A stretch of 59,784 nt of DNA from an uncultured Clostridia bacterium (GTDB lineage Bacteria; Bacillota_A; Clostridia; Christensenellales; Borkfalkiaceae). Shown piece by piece: positions 41,513-50,209 of this stretch (within the stretch, counting starts at the first letter, position 1; each line of letters starts with the position of its first letter). The position numbers and the translations under genes were made by a program. Below the pieces are notes generated by a model that saw only the letters and a program-made list of their open reading frames with translations, was not told the DNA's origin and ran no database searches. The stretch spans positions 1 to 59,784 of the forward strand of contig CAKQXZ010000005.1 in NCBI GenBank assembly GCA_934292955.1, given 5' to 3'.

Positions 41513-42727
41513 TTATATTTTTTCATTTTCTACAAAATAACGATAAACAGCCGCAGTCCACCCCATCATAGGCATGGTTTCATATTCGCTCGTCACGGCG
41601 ATTTTACCCGTTAATGCGTCGTATTTTTCCCACAATCTGCCCGTTTCTTCGAATATATCCCTTAAAACCGAAACATATTTACTTGCAATACGGGTTGCGT
41701 CTTCGTCGAGCCCGATATTTTTCAACCCCATATATGCAAGGCACGTTGCCGCAGGCCACATACACGGATAATCCCATTGATAAAACACATCATCGGTGCG
41801 TTTTTCACAAGCAGACAGCCCGTATTCGAGTTCAAGACGTTTCAGAACTTTTAACGCGCCCGATTTATCGTCCGACACACCGAACACATAAGGATAGAGC
41901 GATATAGCCGATAAAATTTCGGAATGCCCGCCCGTTTTCATATTGTAATCGAGATAAATGCCGTCTTTTGTTAGATAGTATTTATTCATTAAATCTTTTC
42001 TGCTTGCCGCATTTTTTTCAAACGTTTCAGCTTCGCTTTCACGTCCGATAATTTTCAACATTTCGGCTGTTTTTATCTCCATATCGTATAAAATACAGTC
42101 AAGATCGAGATGTGAAAACTCGTGTGCGGCTATACGGCTTTCGGGTGTTTTGAAACGCATATTAAAATCGAGCCCGCTTTCGGCAATCGCCATAATGTCG
42201 CGCCCTATCTGCATTTTTTCTTCGTCGGTTTCACCGTTTTCGAAAACTCTGCCGTGGTGCCAATTATAATTTTGCATTATTTCGGCATCGCTACCATGCG
42301 TCCCGTAAGAATTAAGCCCGATTGCGTTTTTGCGTTTAGTCTGCCAGAAGTCGTATTCTTTTAATATCGTGTCGATATAATCGTCGATAATCGACCTATT
42401 GCCCGACTTTTTATAATAATCGTAAACCATACGAGTAAAAAACGGCGGTTGCGATCTGTCTAAAATATAGTTCGCATTAGGCATAAATCCGAGCGCGTTT
42501 ATGAATTTAGAAATGTTGTCAATGTTGTTTTTCGCTTGTTTCATATATCCGTCAAGCATAAGTCCGATATTTATGAAATAGGTATCCCAATAAAACATTT
42601 CGGTGTAATAATCGGTCGCGCACGGCGAAACATACGGGTGATCTATTTTTACGTCGCCGGCAAGTTCGTTTGCGGGATGAAACGTTTTAACCCAATTTTC
42701 TTTTATATATAACGAAATTTTATCCAT
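41513..42727 (-). CDS. GH37 trehalase-like (alpha/alpha)6-barrel glycosidase
   Basis: A 404-residue cytosolic protein, shorter than typical trehalases (about 500-550). Trehalase-family blocks are visible in order: FYWDTYF (about 49-55), GFMPNANYILDRSQPPFF (about 82-100), AESGLDFNMRF, and QWDYPCMWPA (about 318-327), which corresponds to the family signature QWDxPxGW with Cys-Met replacing the usual Asn-Gly. It probably hydrolyses an alpha-linked disaccharide or oligosaccharide after import; trehalose itself is not certain given the mannoside context. GGAG lies before the ATG. Confidence 0.75.
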   Translation of the reverse strand: MDKISLYIKENWVKTFHPANELAGDVKIDHPYVSPCATDYYTEMFYWDTYFINIGLMLDGYMKQAKNNIDNISKFINALGFMPNANYILDRSQPPFFTRMVYDYYKKSGNRSIIDDYIDTILKEYDFWQTKRKNAIGLNSYGTHGSDAEIMQNYNWHHGRVFENGETDEEKMQIGRDIMAIAESGLDFNMRFKTPESRIAAHEFSHLDLDCILYDMEIKTAEMLKIIGRESEAETFEKNAASRKDLMNKYYLTKDGIYLDYNMKTGGHSEILSAISLYPYVFGVSDDKSGALKVLKRLELEYGLSACEKRTDDVFYQWDYPCMWPAATCLAYMGLKNIGLDEDATRIASKYVSVLRDIFEETGRLWEKYDALTGKIAVTSEYETMPMMGWTAAVYRYFVENEKI

Positions 42728-42779
42728 TTTGTTTTTTCTCCAAAAATGTTGCTTTTTCTAATGTAAATACAGTAAAACA

Positions 42780-42812
42780 AAACGGATACGGATTACTCAC
42801 CCGCATCCGTTT
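42780..42812 (-). terminator. Internal terminator-like hairpin in the glycan operon
   Basis: On the minus strand, AAACGGATGCGG pairs with CCGTATCCGTTT (one mismatch) and is followed by TGTTTTAC. It lies in the 96-bp gap between the GH38 and GH37 genes and could reduce transcription of the downstream genes. Confidence 0.65.
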
Positions 42813-42823
42813 GGATTCTTATT

Positions 42824-45316
42824 TCAGAACAGATCCGACATTTTGCTTTCTTTTATATCGTTTCCGTCGAAAATGAATGTTTTGAATTCAAAATCGGTAA
42901 ATTTAATCTTTATTTTATGCTCCGCAATCTGTAATTCTGTTTCCGAATTGCCGCGATAGCCGTTATACAGCCTTATAAGGTAATTACCATCGTTTAAGCG
43001 CTTGCAAGCCGAAATAACAACGTTCGGATTGCTTAAAACAACCGTATTACTTTTGTTATCTCCTTTTCCATGCGGGAAGAAAGACAACGCGTAAGGTTTC
43101 TGATTGAATTCGTTTGCTTGCTTTTCGCACTCGTCAACGCCATTTACCATAACTCTAAACGAAAAATCGTGCGAGCCTTGTTCGATATTTTCGACGTATC
43201 TTGTTTCGTCGGGAATAAGCGAGTGAGAATCGTCCGTCGGATGAGCGCAATAAGCCGAACCGTTCAGAAGCGTGAGATACATGTTATCACCGTCTTTCGA
43301 CGAACTGTGAACGCCCGAATTATTGTAAACGACAAGAGCTTTTTCGCCGCATTTTACGCCGATATATCTGTTACTCGGATATTCATAGCCGTTGGCGGGA
43401 TATTCTTCCGTTCCGAAAGCCATTTGCGCGAAATATTTATCGCCTTTTACGGGAATGTTCAGTTTAAGAGCTTTATACGTTTCATTCCACAAAACGTGAA
43501 TATTTACGTCGACATACGGTTTGTCTTTATAAATTTTGTAATTGACGGCCGCATGACTTTCGCCGAGCGAAAACAGCGACTGAACTTCGGTTAAAAGTTC
43601 ACCCTTTTCGACAACCGTTACGTTTTCGAGATTTTCAAATACGCCGCTTTTCGACAGGTCGGGAAGCATTTGCTTATACTCGCTTTCGGTATAAACCCAT
43701 TTATCTTCGGGCAAATTGTCGTATAAAACAGGGCTTTCGCCGAGTTTTCTTATTCGCCACCCCCACGGATCGCCGTTGTCGTTCAGAACGTTAAGAGCGA
43801 ATGCGTTTCCGCTTAAATACTCTTTACCGTTTACCTTAAACGAAGACATTAAGCCCGTTTTTCTGTCTATTTTTACTGTTTTAACGCTGTCGGTTACGAC
43901 TATTTCCCTGCCGTCGTCCTTTATAGTCTTGACTTTCGGCACTATAGTTTTATTTATACCGTAAGAAGCAACGCCGAATGCGGGAACGGAAACCTGCAAA
44001 AGCAAGCCCTTTCTTCTGTCAATATTTATAAGACTTTCTTCTTTGATAATCTGGAAAGGAACGTCTTTGCCGTTTAAGTCGTAAACCCTTAATTGATATT
44101 TTTCGGTATCCGAAAACAGCGAATCTTCAATGAAGAATTCGGCTTCTACATACCCGTTATACTCATACGGATAGGGATTGAACACAACGATATTATCGTC
44201 ACGCACGGTGACTTTCGGCAAATGTTTCGCCATAGCCGCAAACGCGCCGAACATTTCTTCTTTCAGATCTTCTATCGCACGGTGAGCCTTTCTTATCGAA
44301 GAAATCGTACCCGTTTTGATTGCCGTTCCGCTTAAAACGTCGTGAAATTCTATCTGACACAGCGTTTTTTCAGCCTTTTTGAAAACTTCTTTATCGTATC
44401 TGAAATCGGTTGAAAGTTCCGCCGCCGAACACATTTTCTCGGCAAGATACAACGTATTTTCAAGTTGGTCGTGCGCCTGCTTGATACTGCTTACCGAAGA
44501 ATATGTTTTTGTAAAGCAAACGAGCTGTTTGTCGTAAACGGTCGTAGGATTTACCGCCGCGAAATAGTTTTCGAACGTGGTATGTATAATATTCCACTCG
44601 CCCTTTTTCTCGACTTTAAGAGCTTCGATATCTTCGAGATCTTTCGCGCTCGAAACGCCGCCATGATTACCCACGCCCCACAAAATCAGAACGTCGTCCT
44701 GATCGTCGTAATACTTTTCTTTGCGGATGATGTTTTCTTTGGCATGGCCGTATTGCGAGCAATAAATGGTATCGTCTTCCACTCTCAACGCTTTAACGGT
44801 ACTGCCGTCGTACCCTTTCCACAAAAACGGTCCATGCGGCAAATCTTCCTTTTCAAGCGGATGAAGCCACGGCATCGGACGGCAGAAAACGTAAGAATCG
44901 TAACCGCATTTCTTTAATATCTGCGGCAAACCTTTCGTATGCCCGAAACTGTCGAAGTTAAGAGCCGTCGTCGGGCGGGCGTTAAATTTATCCGTGAAAT
45001 ATTCCCTGCCCGTGGTTATTTGCCTTATAAAGGATTCTCCCGACGGAACAAGGCAGTCTGGCTGAACATACCAGCCTCCGATTATTTTCCATTTACCCTG
45101 CTTCACAAGGTTTTGAATTTTATCGAATAACTCTTTATCGTATTTTTCGATATACTCGTAGAGCAGAACTTCGTTGTGGCAAAATATAAAGTCGTATTTT
45201 TCGGCAAGATTAACCGCGCTGTAAAAGGTTGCGAGAGCTGCACTCGCCCCTTCGTTCCAATCCCACTGCCAAACGGGATCGAGATGCGAATTGCATACTA
45301 AATGTAAGTTTTTCAT
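42824..45316 (-). CDS. GH38 alpha-mannosidase
   Basis: An 830-residue cytosolic enzyme. The family zinc and catalytic motifs are present: HLDPVWQWDW at 11-20 (His11 and Asp13 as zinc ligands), LNFDSFGHTKGLPQIL (nucleophile Asp region, about 118-133) and LILWGVGNHGG (third-ligand His region, about 210-220). The middle and C-terminal beta domains follow, and length is normal. It removes alpha-linked mannose from imported N-glycan or mannan fragments; the mannose would then be processed by the isomerase/kinase fusion of the same operon. Confidence 0.92.
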   Translation of the reverse strand: MKNLHLVCNSHLDPVWQWDWNEGASAALATFYSAVNLAEKYDFIFCHNEVLLYEYIEKYDKELFDKIQNLVKQGKWKIIGGWYVQPDCLVPSGESFIRQITTGREYFTDKFNARPTTALNFDSFGHTKGLPQILKKCGYDSYVFCRPMPWLHPLEKEDLPHGPFLWKGYDGSTVKALRVEDDTIYCSQYGHAKENIIRKEKYYDDQDDVLILWGVGNHGGVSSAKDLEDIEALKVEKKGEWNIIHTTFENYFAAVNPTTVYDKQLVCFTKTYSSVSSIKQAHDQLENTLYLAEKMCSAAELSTDFRYDKEVFKKAEKTLCQIEFHDVLSGTAIKTGTISSIRKAHRAIEDLKEEMFGAFAAMAKHLPKVTVRDDNIVVFNPYPYEYNGYVEAEFFIEDSLFSDTEKYQLRVYDLNGKDVPFQIIKEESLINIDRRKGLLLQVSVPAFGVASYGINKTIVPKVKTIKDDGREIVVTDSVKTVKIDRKTGLMSSFKVNGKEYLSGNAFALNVLNDNGDPWGWRIRKLGESPVLYDNLPEDKWVYTESEYKQMLPDLSKSGVFENLENVTVVEKGELLTEVQSLFSLGESHAAVNYKIYKDKPYVDVNIHVLWNETYKALKLNIPVKGDKYFAQMAFGTEEYPANGYEYPSNRYIGVKCGEKALVVYNNSGVHSSSKDGDNMYLTLLNGSAYCAHPTDDSHSLIPDETRYVENIEQGSHDFSFRVMVNGVDECEKQANEFNQKPYALSFFPHGKGDNKSNTVVLSNPNVVISACKRLNDGNYLIRLYNGYRGNSETELQIAEHKIKIKFTDFEFKTFIFDGNDIKESKMSDLF

Positions 45317-45331
45317 TATTAGTCTATCCTG

Positions 45332-46873
45332 TTACTCGGCATAAGGAATTACAAACGCACCGCCGCCGACCTTCAATTCCAACTCATAACTGCCACCGGT
45401 TACACTTACAATACTCTTTTCTCCGTTCTGCCAGATAATCATTCTATTTATGCCGTCCTTAAAGTTAAGAGTCATTTTGTAAGTATCTCCGTCTTTTGCT
45501 GTATTCGGAATGGTATAATTTGCAATCATAAATCCTTCGTTCCCGTTCGAATCAACCATCTGCCCCATGATATAAGGCGTTTTTCCTGCCGAAATCGAAG
45601 TCAATGTTTTGGTCTTTGAAGCATCGGAAATATAATAATTTTTCGTATACTGCGTGTTAGCAAGCGGATAAAGGAGAGCCGATGTTGCATTGACTAAAAA
45701 GCCTTTCCACGTAAAGCACTTTAACGCGTAATCGAAAGTGCCGATTTCATCGTTTATCGACTTAAAATTATTATAGTTTTCTTCGTTTCTTTCACCGGTT
45801 TTGAAATCCACGGGAGCAGTTTTCATACCAAGCGGCTCATTTTCCTGCGGATCAACGTAAGTATACCAAGAAATACTGTCAGCTCCGAGAGCGAGCGCCG
45901 AATAAATTTGAATTCCTAATTCTTCTCTGTTCGGAGTGCGAAGATTGAACGACTGCGTATCGGCATCCCATGCCGTAGCGGTCGATTGTAAACAAATATG
46001 AGTCATCGCGTCGAATTTAAGACCTGCAACCTTAAACCTTGCAATATCGGTTAAAAACGTCGTTCCGAAACCACCGTCTGCTCTTACGGGATAAGTATCG
46101 ACAGAAATATATCTTTGAGTGTTATTCACTTTGCTTAATACGGTTTCTCCGTAATTGTCGATATATTCGTCGTAAGTGTCAACACCCCAACCCGCCTGAC
46201 CGTAAGCGGGCAACAAGTTAGCCATAATCATCGCATTACTGCCGTTATATTTGCTATCAAAACTTTCGGCGAATTGCGAAATCTTTTTATACTGCGATAC
46301 AGACGGTTCATCCCAAACAATCATTCCGTAAAAACCGTCGCAAGCCGAAAAATCGGGAAACCCGTCCTTAAATGAAAACTCATCCGTAAAATCGTTAATC
46401 AATCCCGTGCTATTGTTGTTGCCATGGTTATGACTGTTAAGCACAGTTTTGATACCGTATTTGTTGAAAAAATTGATAATTTCTTTAAGGATTGTTATCG
46501 TCTTTTCTCTCGAAAAATTGGTAATCTGCCAACTCGTATATGCGGCATTAGTGCCTAATCCCGTAATATTTACTATATCCACGCCGGCGTTGACCATATC
46601 TTTTGCGATTTTATCATTCTTATCGCAGTCGAGACGAGAACCTTCGGCTGCATCCGAATCATAAGTCAATTCGGGAAAATCCCAAACAGACGTCATCAAT
46701 TTATTTGTTTTTTTGTAAGATTCGTAATCGAGTAATTCAGCTTTTTTATTGCCATCCATAGAACTGCTACTATCCTTTGAACTTGAATCATCGCCGGTGC
46801 AACCTACCCCGATAGTGAGTGAGATGCACGCCGCAATTATTAAACTCGTTATTTTTTTTAATTTATTTTTCAT
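45332..46873 (-). CDS. TIM-barrel glycosidase-like lipoprotein, paralogue of the 40136-41500 product
   Basis: A 513-residue lipoprotein (lipobox GVGC, Cys25; Ser/Asp-rich linker). Shares with its paralogue a DEP motif (IVWDEPSVSQYK, near residue 190), an ISVDTYPVRADGGFG segment and a C-terminal beta domain ending GGGAFVIPYAE. An acidic residue after Trp-Asp in the DEP motif is a plausible catalytic acid. The family is not identified; an extracellular glycosidase is the most likely role given the adjacent importer and GH38. It ends 15 bp before the GH38 start. Confidence 0.55.
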   Translation of the reverse strand: MKNKLKKITSLIIAACISLTIGVGCTGDDSSSKDSSSSMDGNKKAELLDYESYKKTNKLMTSVWDFPELTYDSDAAEGSRLDCDKNDKIAKDMVNAGVDIVNITGLGTNAAYTSWQITNFSREKTITILKEIINFFNKYGIKTVLNSHNHGNNNSTGLINDFTDEFSFKDGFPDFSACDGFYGMIVWDEPSVSQYKKISQFAESFDSKYNGSNAMIMANLLPAYGQAGWGVDTYDEYIDNYGETVLSKVNNTQRYISVDTYPVRADGGFGTTFLTDIARFKVAGLKFDAMTHICLQSTATAWDADTQSFNLRTPNREELGIQIYSALALGADSISWYTYVDPQENEPLGMKTAPVDFKTGERNEENYNNFKSINDEIGTFDYALKCFTWKGFLVNATSALLYPLANTQYTKNYYISDASKTKTLTSISAGKTPYIMGQMVDSNGNEGFMIANYTIPNTAKDGDTYKMTLNFKDGINRMIIWQNGEKSIVSVTGGSYELELKVGGGAFVIPYAE

Positions 46874-46891
46874 ACATATTTTCTCCGATTG

Positions 46892-47818
46892 TTATCCTTT
46901 TACGCCGCCAACCGACATGCTGCTCATTATGGTTTTGCTAAAGCAAGCGTAGATAATAAGCGTAAACGATGACATTACGAACAGCGCCGCAAACAGCATC
47001 GGCGGATTAAGGTCTATTTGCGATCTTGCCGATATATATTCGACACCCGTTGCTATTGTGGGATTATATCTTAAATAAATAAACGGTGTAGTATAATCGT
47101 TCCACGAACCGATAAAAGACATAATACCCATAGACACCAAAAGCGGCAAAGCCTGCGGGAACATTACTTTAAGATAAACCTGCATATTGTTCGCTCCGTC
47201 GAGCGTTGCAGATTCGATATAGTCGGACGGGATAGATGAAAAATATCCGCCGTAAAGCAATACGCCCATTCCGAGTCCGCCCGAGCCAAGCAAAATAATA
47301 CTTGTCCATGTATCTCTCAATCCAACGGCGTTCAAAAATTTAACCGTAGGAATAAGACTGCCGACCGTAGGAACGCACATCATTACAACGACTATAAAAT
47401 TGATGACCTTTTTCAACTTGAAATCGAATTTAGCAACTACATAACCTACAAGCGGCGGAAATGCAATTCCCATTAAAATGTTCAAGACGACCAATATAAT
47501 CGAATTCTTAAACATTCCGAACATATTTACGCTTATAAGCTGCCTGTTTCTCATCGTTGTCCATTCAAACGAAAAGGCTTGTTTGTAGTTATTGAACAAC
47601 GTAGCCGCGCTTTGTCCCGAAAAATCAAATATATTTATAGGGCTTGAGTTGAACGACGACGATGTTCTAAAACTCGACATAAGCATCCATACAAACATAA
47701 AAATGTACGAAAAAGAGAATAACGCCATTAAAACTACCAAAATTATCTGGAGCGCAATATCCGAAGGGCGTCTTGTTTTTATTTTGTTAGATCTTTTCAG
47801 CCGTAAAGTATTATTCAT
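46892..47818 (-). CDS. ABC sugar transporter permease, MalG type (island)
   Basis: A 308-residue permease with six membrane helices and an EAA-like loop (IESATLDGANNMQVYLKVMFP, about residues 202-222). It pairs with the permease encoded just upstream; the two genes share one base (TGATG). As in the chromosomal locus, no ATPase gene is present, so a shared ATPase must serve both importers. Confidence 0.92.
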   Translation of the reverse strand: MNNTLRLKRSNKIKTRRPSDIALQIILVVLMALFSFSYIFMFVWMLMSSFRTSSSFNSSPINIFDFSGQSAATLFNNYKQAFSFEWTTMRNRQLISVNMFGMFKNSIILVVLNILMGIAFPPLVGYVVAKFDFKLKKVINFIVVVMMCVPTVGSLIPTVKFLNAVGLRDTWTSIILLGSGGLGMGVLLYGGYFSSIPSDYIESATLDGANNMQVYLKVMFPQALPLLVSMGIMSFIGSWNDYTTPFIYLRYNPTIATGVEYISARSQIDLNPPMLFAALFVMSSFTLIIYACFSKTIMSSMSVGGVKG

Positions 47819-48774
47819 CAGTACTCTACCCCCTGCCAGAAATGCTCCATCAATTTTTTGAACGAGAACATAATTATAGAACCGAATATAGCGATAAGCA
47901 CACCCATAGCGTAAACTATACCGAGCGTAATTCCGGTGGGATTTTGCGCGTTTACAAAAATTATGTAACCGAGCGTAGACGTATTATTTTGCCCCGACGT
48001 AAGCAATGCCGTAGGCAAATACCAACCGAAAATTCCCGAAACCGTCGAAATGGTTATAGTCGTTATCGTAGGCCATATCATAGGTATTACTATCGAAAAG
48101 AATTGTCTGATATGGCTCGCACCGTCTATTTCCGCACTTTCAAGCACTCCGCCCGAAAGTCTACCCATTGCCGACGAAAAATAAATCAGGTTAGACGAAA
48201 TACCCGTCCAGACGGAGAACACAAGAATAGTATTCCACGCCGTATTCGGGTTTCCTAAATAGCCGCCAACGGGGATAAGGCTTTCAAGCCCCATATTTCT
48301 CATAAGTTCGGGAATAAACCCGGATGAGCCTATCGCTAAACTAAACGTTCTACAGAGAACGACGGCAGATATGACCGTCGGGCAGAAAATCGCTATCTGA
48401 AAAAACTTATGCATCGCATACTTTCTAAATATTCCGTAAGCAAATATCAGCGTAAGCGGAATATTTATACAGACTATCAGCGGAATCAAGGACAAACTAT
48501 GCAAAACGGCATTTTTGTTGATTATGTTTTCCCAACTACCCTGTGCGAATGCCTCGAACAGTGCCGTATAGTTTTCAAACGTAAAAACGTTTTCAAAATC
48601 CCCACCGAACACCCTTCTGAACGAATTGAAAAACATCGAAGCATTCATTCCTAACCAGAAAATACAAAAATGTATAAGCGGCCACGCTATTACGAGATAA
48701 ATGAATATAGCGTCTGCCTTTTTTTTCTGACTGATAGTAGTTGTTTTTCTTTTAGTCGACGTATCCTGCTCCAT
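47818..48774 (-). CDS. ABC sugar transporter permease, MalF type (island)
   Basis: A 318-residue permease, six membrane helices, EAA-like loop (LESAEIDGASHIRQFFSIVIP, around residue 210). I start it at the ATG at 48774, preceded by GGAAGGA; an upstream in-frame start would add 12 residues. It overlaps the binding-protein gene by 23 bp. Forms the channel with the MalG-type partner. Confidence 0.9.
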   Translation of the reverse strand: MEQDTSTKRKTTTISQKKKADAIFIYLVIAWPLIHFCIFWLGMNASMFFNSFRRVFGGDFENVFTFENYTALFEAFAQGSWENIINKNAVLHSLSLIPLIVCINIPLTLIFAYGIFRKYAMHKFFQIAIFCPTVISAVVLCRTFSLAIGSSGFIPELMRNMGLESLIPVGGYLGNPNTAWNTILVFSVWTGISSNLIYFSSAMGRLSGGVLESAEIDGASHIRQFFSIVIPMIWPTITTITISTVSGIFGWYLPTALLTSGQNNTSTLGYIIFVNAQNPTGITLGIVYAMGVLIAIFGSIIMFSFKKLMEHFWQGVEY

Positions 48775-50185
48775 ATCTTGCGTCCTTCCATTTTGCCTTA
48801 TATCCGGCATAGTTATCGGCTATATATTTATCTATCTTATCAAGAAAGATTGATTTACGCGTGCTGTACATATGACCGTACCCGAAAATATTTATCGGGT
48901 TTGCGCCGGAACTATCCCTATACATTCCCAACGAACCGTTGATGAATATTCTGTTACTCGAACCTTTAATTATCGTTTTAGATTCGCTTGCAACTTTGTA
49001 TACTTCTTTGCCCCAATCGGAAAGTTGAGCCTGATCGCTTTCGGTCAAGGTGTACTTACCTGTTATGGGCGTATTTACCTTTATATGCAGTTTGCGGCAG
49101 TTATCTTCTCTGAACATAAACTGTAAGAAAGAAACCGCTTCGTCTTTTCCTTCCATGCTTGCGGGAATAAAGAACCCTTCTGACGGAATATTAACGAGCG
49201 AAGTTTTCTGCGCAGTCGCATCGAGAGCGGAAACGTTTGCAAAACCATAGTCCAAAGACGAACCGGTCAAACTACCCTTCATTTCAAGCGGGAACCATGC
49301 GCCCGTAGGGGCAAACACGCACTTGCCGTCTATGAGCATTTGTTCTGCATCGGTATTTGAAATAGACAAACAATCAGGCGTATTTTGCGGTTTTTTACCG
49401 TCACTGTCGAAAAGGTTGCATAAAGCAATCAGCGCATTCTTTATAGAGTCGTTTACAAAAACGTCTTTTTTGCTGTCATTGGTAAAATTAGCTACCGTGT
49501 CGTTGCAATCAAGAAAAGCCTTAAAATCAGCTCCACCGTTTCCTTGCGCCCATAATGCTTTATAAACCATATCCATGTCTTCCGTAGCTCCGCCGTAAGC
49601 GAAAGATTTAACAGTTTTATCTCCGTTTACACCGTTTTCCCTTACGGAAGCACACATATCGAGTAAGCCTTGCCAAGTCGTGGGGAACGTTCCTTTCGTA
49701 AATTCACCGTTGCTTTCGATTTGGCTGACCATAGTCTTGTTATATACAAAACCGAATGCAGGAGCCATAGGATCTACAACATAGCGTTTACCATCGATTA
49801 CACCGTAATCTTTTATATAATCCGCAACTCTGTCTTCAATACCGGTTATAGGATATAAATAACCTTTAGACGTCCACTTATAGAGATATGCCGAGTTGTT
49901 GCAAAAATACAAATCGTACTGCGGATCATTTGCAACAAACATATATTGCATTTGGGAATCGATGAGCGGATCATAATTGATTGTTACCGTCGTTCCCGTT
50001 TCGTTCTGATATGCCTCGGCAATGTCGTCAAGCCATTTACCATAGCCAGCTTCTCTCACGACTATAAGTAAAGTCTTGCCGTTTCCGTTACCGGACGAAT
50101 TGTTGCCGCCACCGCAAGCGGTCGCCGAAACGACCGCGAGCAGAGATATAACGGCTACAAAAAATCTAAACAATTTCTTTTTCAA
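48752..50185 (-). CDS. ABC sugar transporter, substrate-binding lipoprotein (island)
   Basis: A 477-residue family 1 solute-binding protein with lipobox ATAC (Cys24) and a Gly/Asn/Ser linker. Class features: YLYKWTSKGYLYPIT near residue 95, VYNKTMVSQI near 145, and the C-terminal FLQFMFREDNCRKL-type helix. It delivers an oligosaccharide to the two island permeases. It differs clearly from the chromosomal binding protein at 3846-5321, so the two importers likely prefer different glycans. It lies 24 bp after the surface-protein gene. Confidence 0.9.
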   Translation of the reverse strand: MKKKLFRFFVAVISLLAVVSATACGGGNNSSGNGNGKTLLIVVREAGYGKWLDDIAEAYQNETGTTVTINYDPLIDSQMQYMFVANDPQYDLYFCNNSAYLYKWTSKGYLYPITGIEDRVADYIKDYGVIDGKRYVVDPMAPAFGFVYNKTMVSQIESNGEFTKGTFPTTWQGLLDMCASVRENGVNGDKTVKSFAYGGATEDMDMVYKALWAQGNGGADFKAFLDCNDTVANFTNDSKKDVFVNDSIKNALIALCNLFDSDGKKPQNTPDCLSISNTDAEQMLIDGKCVFAPTGAWFPLEMKGSLTGSSLDYGFANVSALDATAQKTSLVNIPSEGFFIPASMEGKDEAVSFLQFMFREDNCRKLHIKVNTPITGKYTLTESDQAQLSDWGKEVYKVASESKTIIKGSSNRIFINGSLGMYRDSSGANPINIFGYGHMYSTRKSIFLDKIDKYIADNYAGYKAKWKDARYGAGYVD

Positions 50186-50209
50186 TGCTGTTATCTCCGT
50201 TAATTAAAA

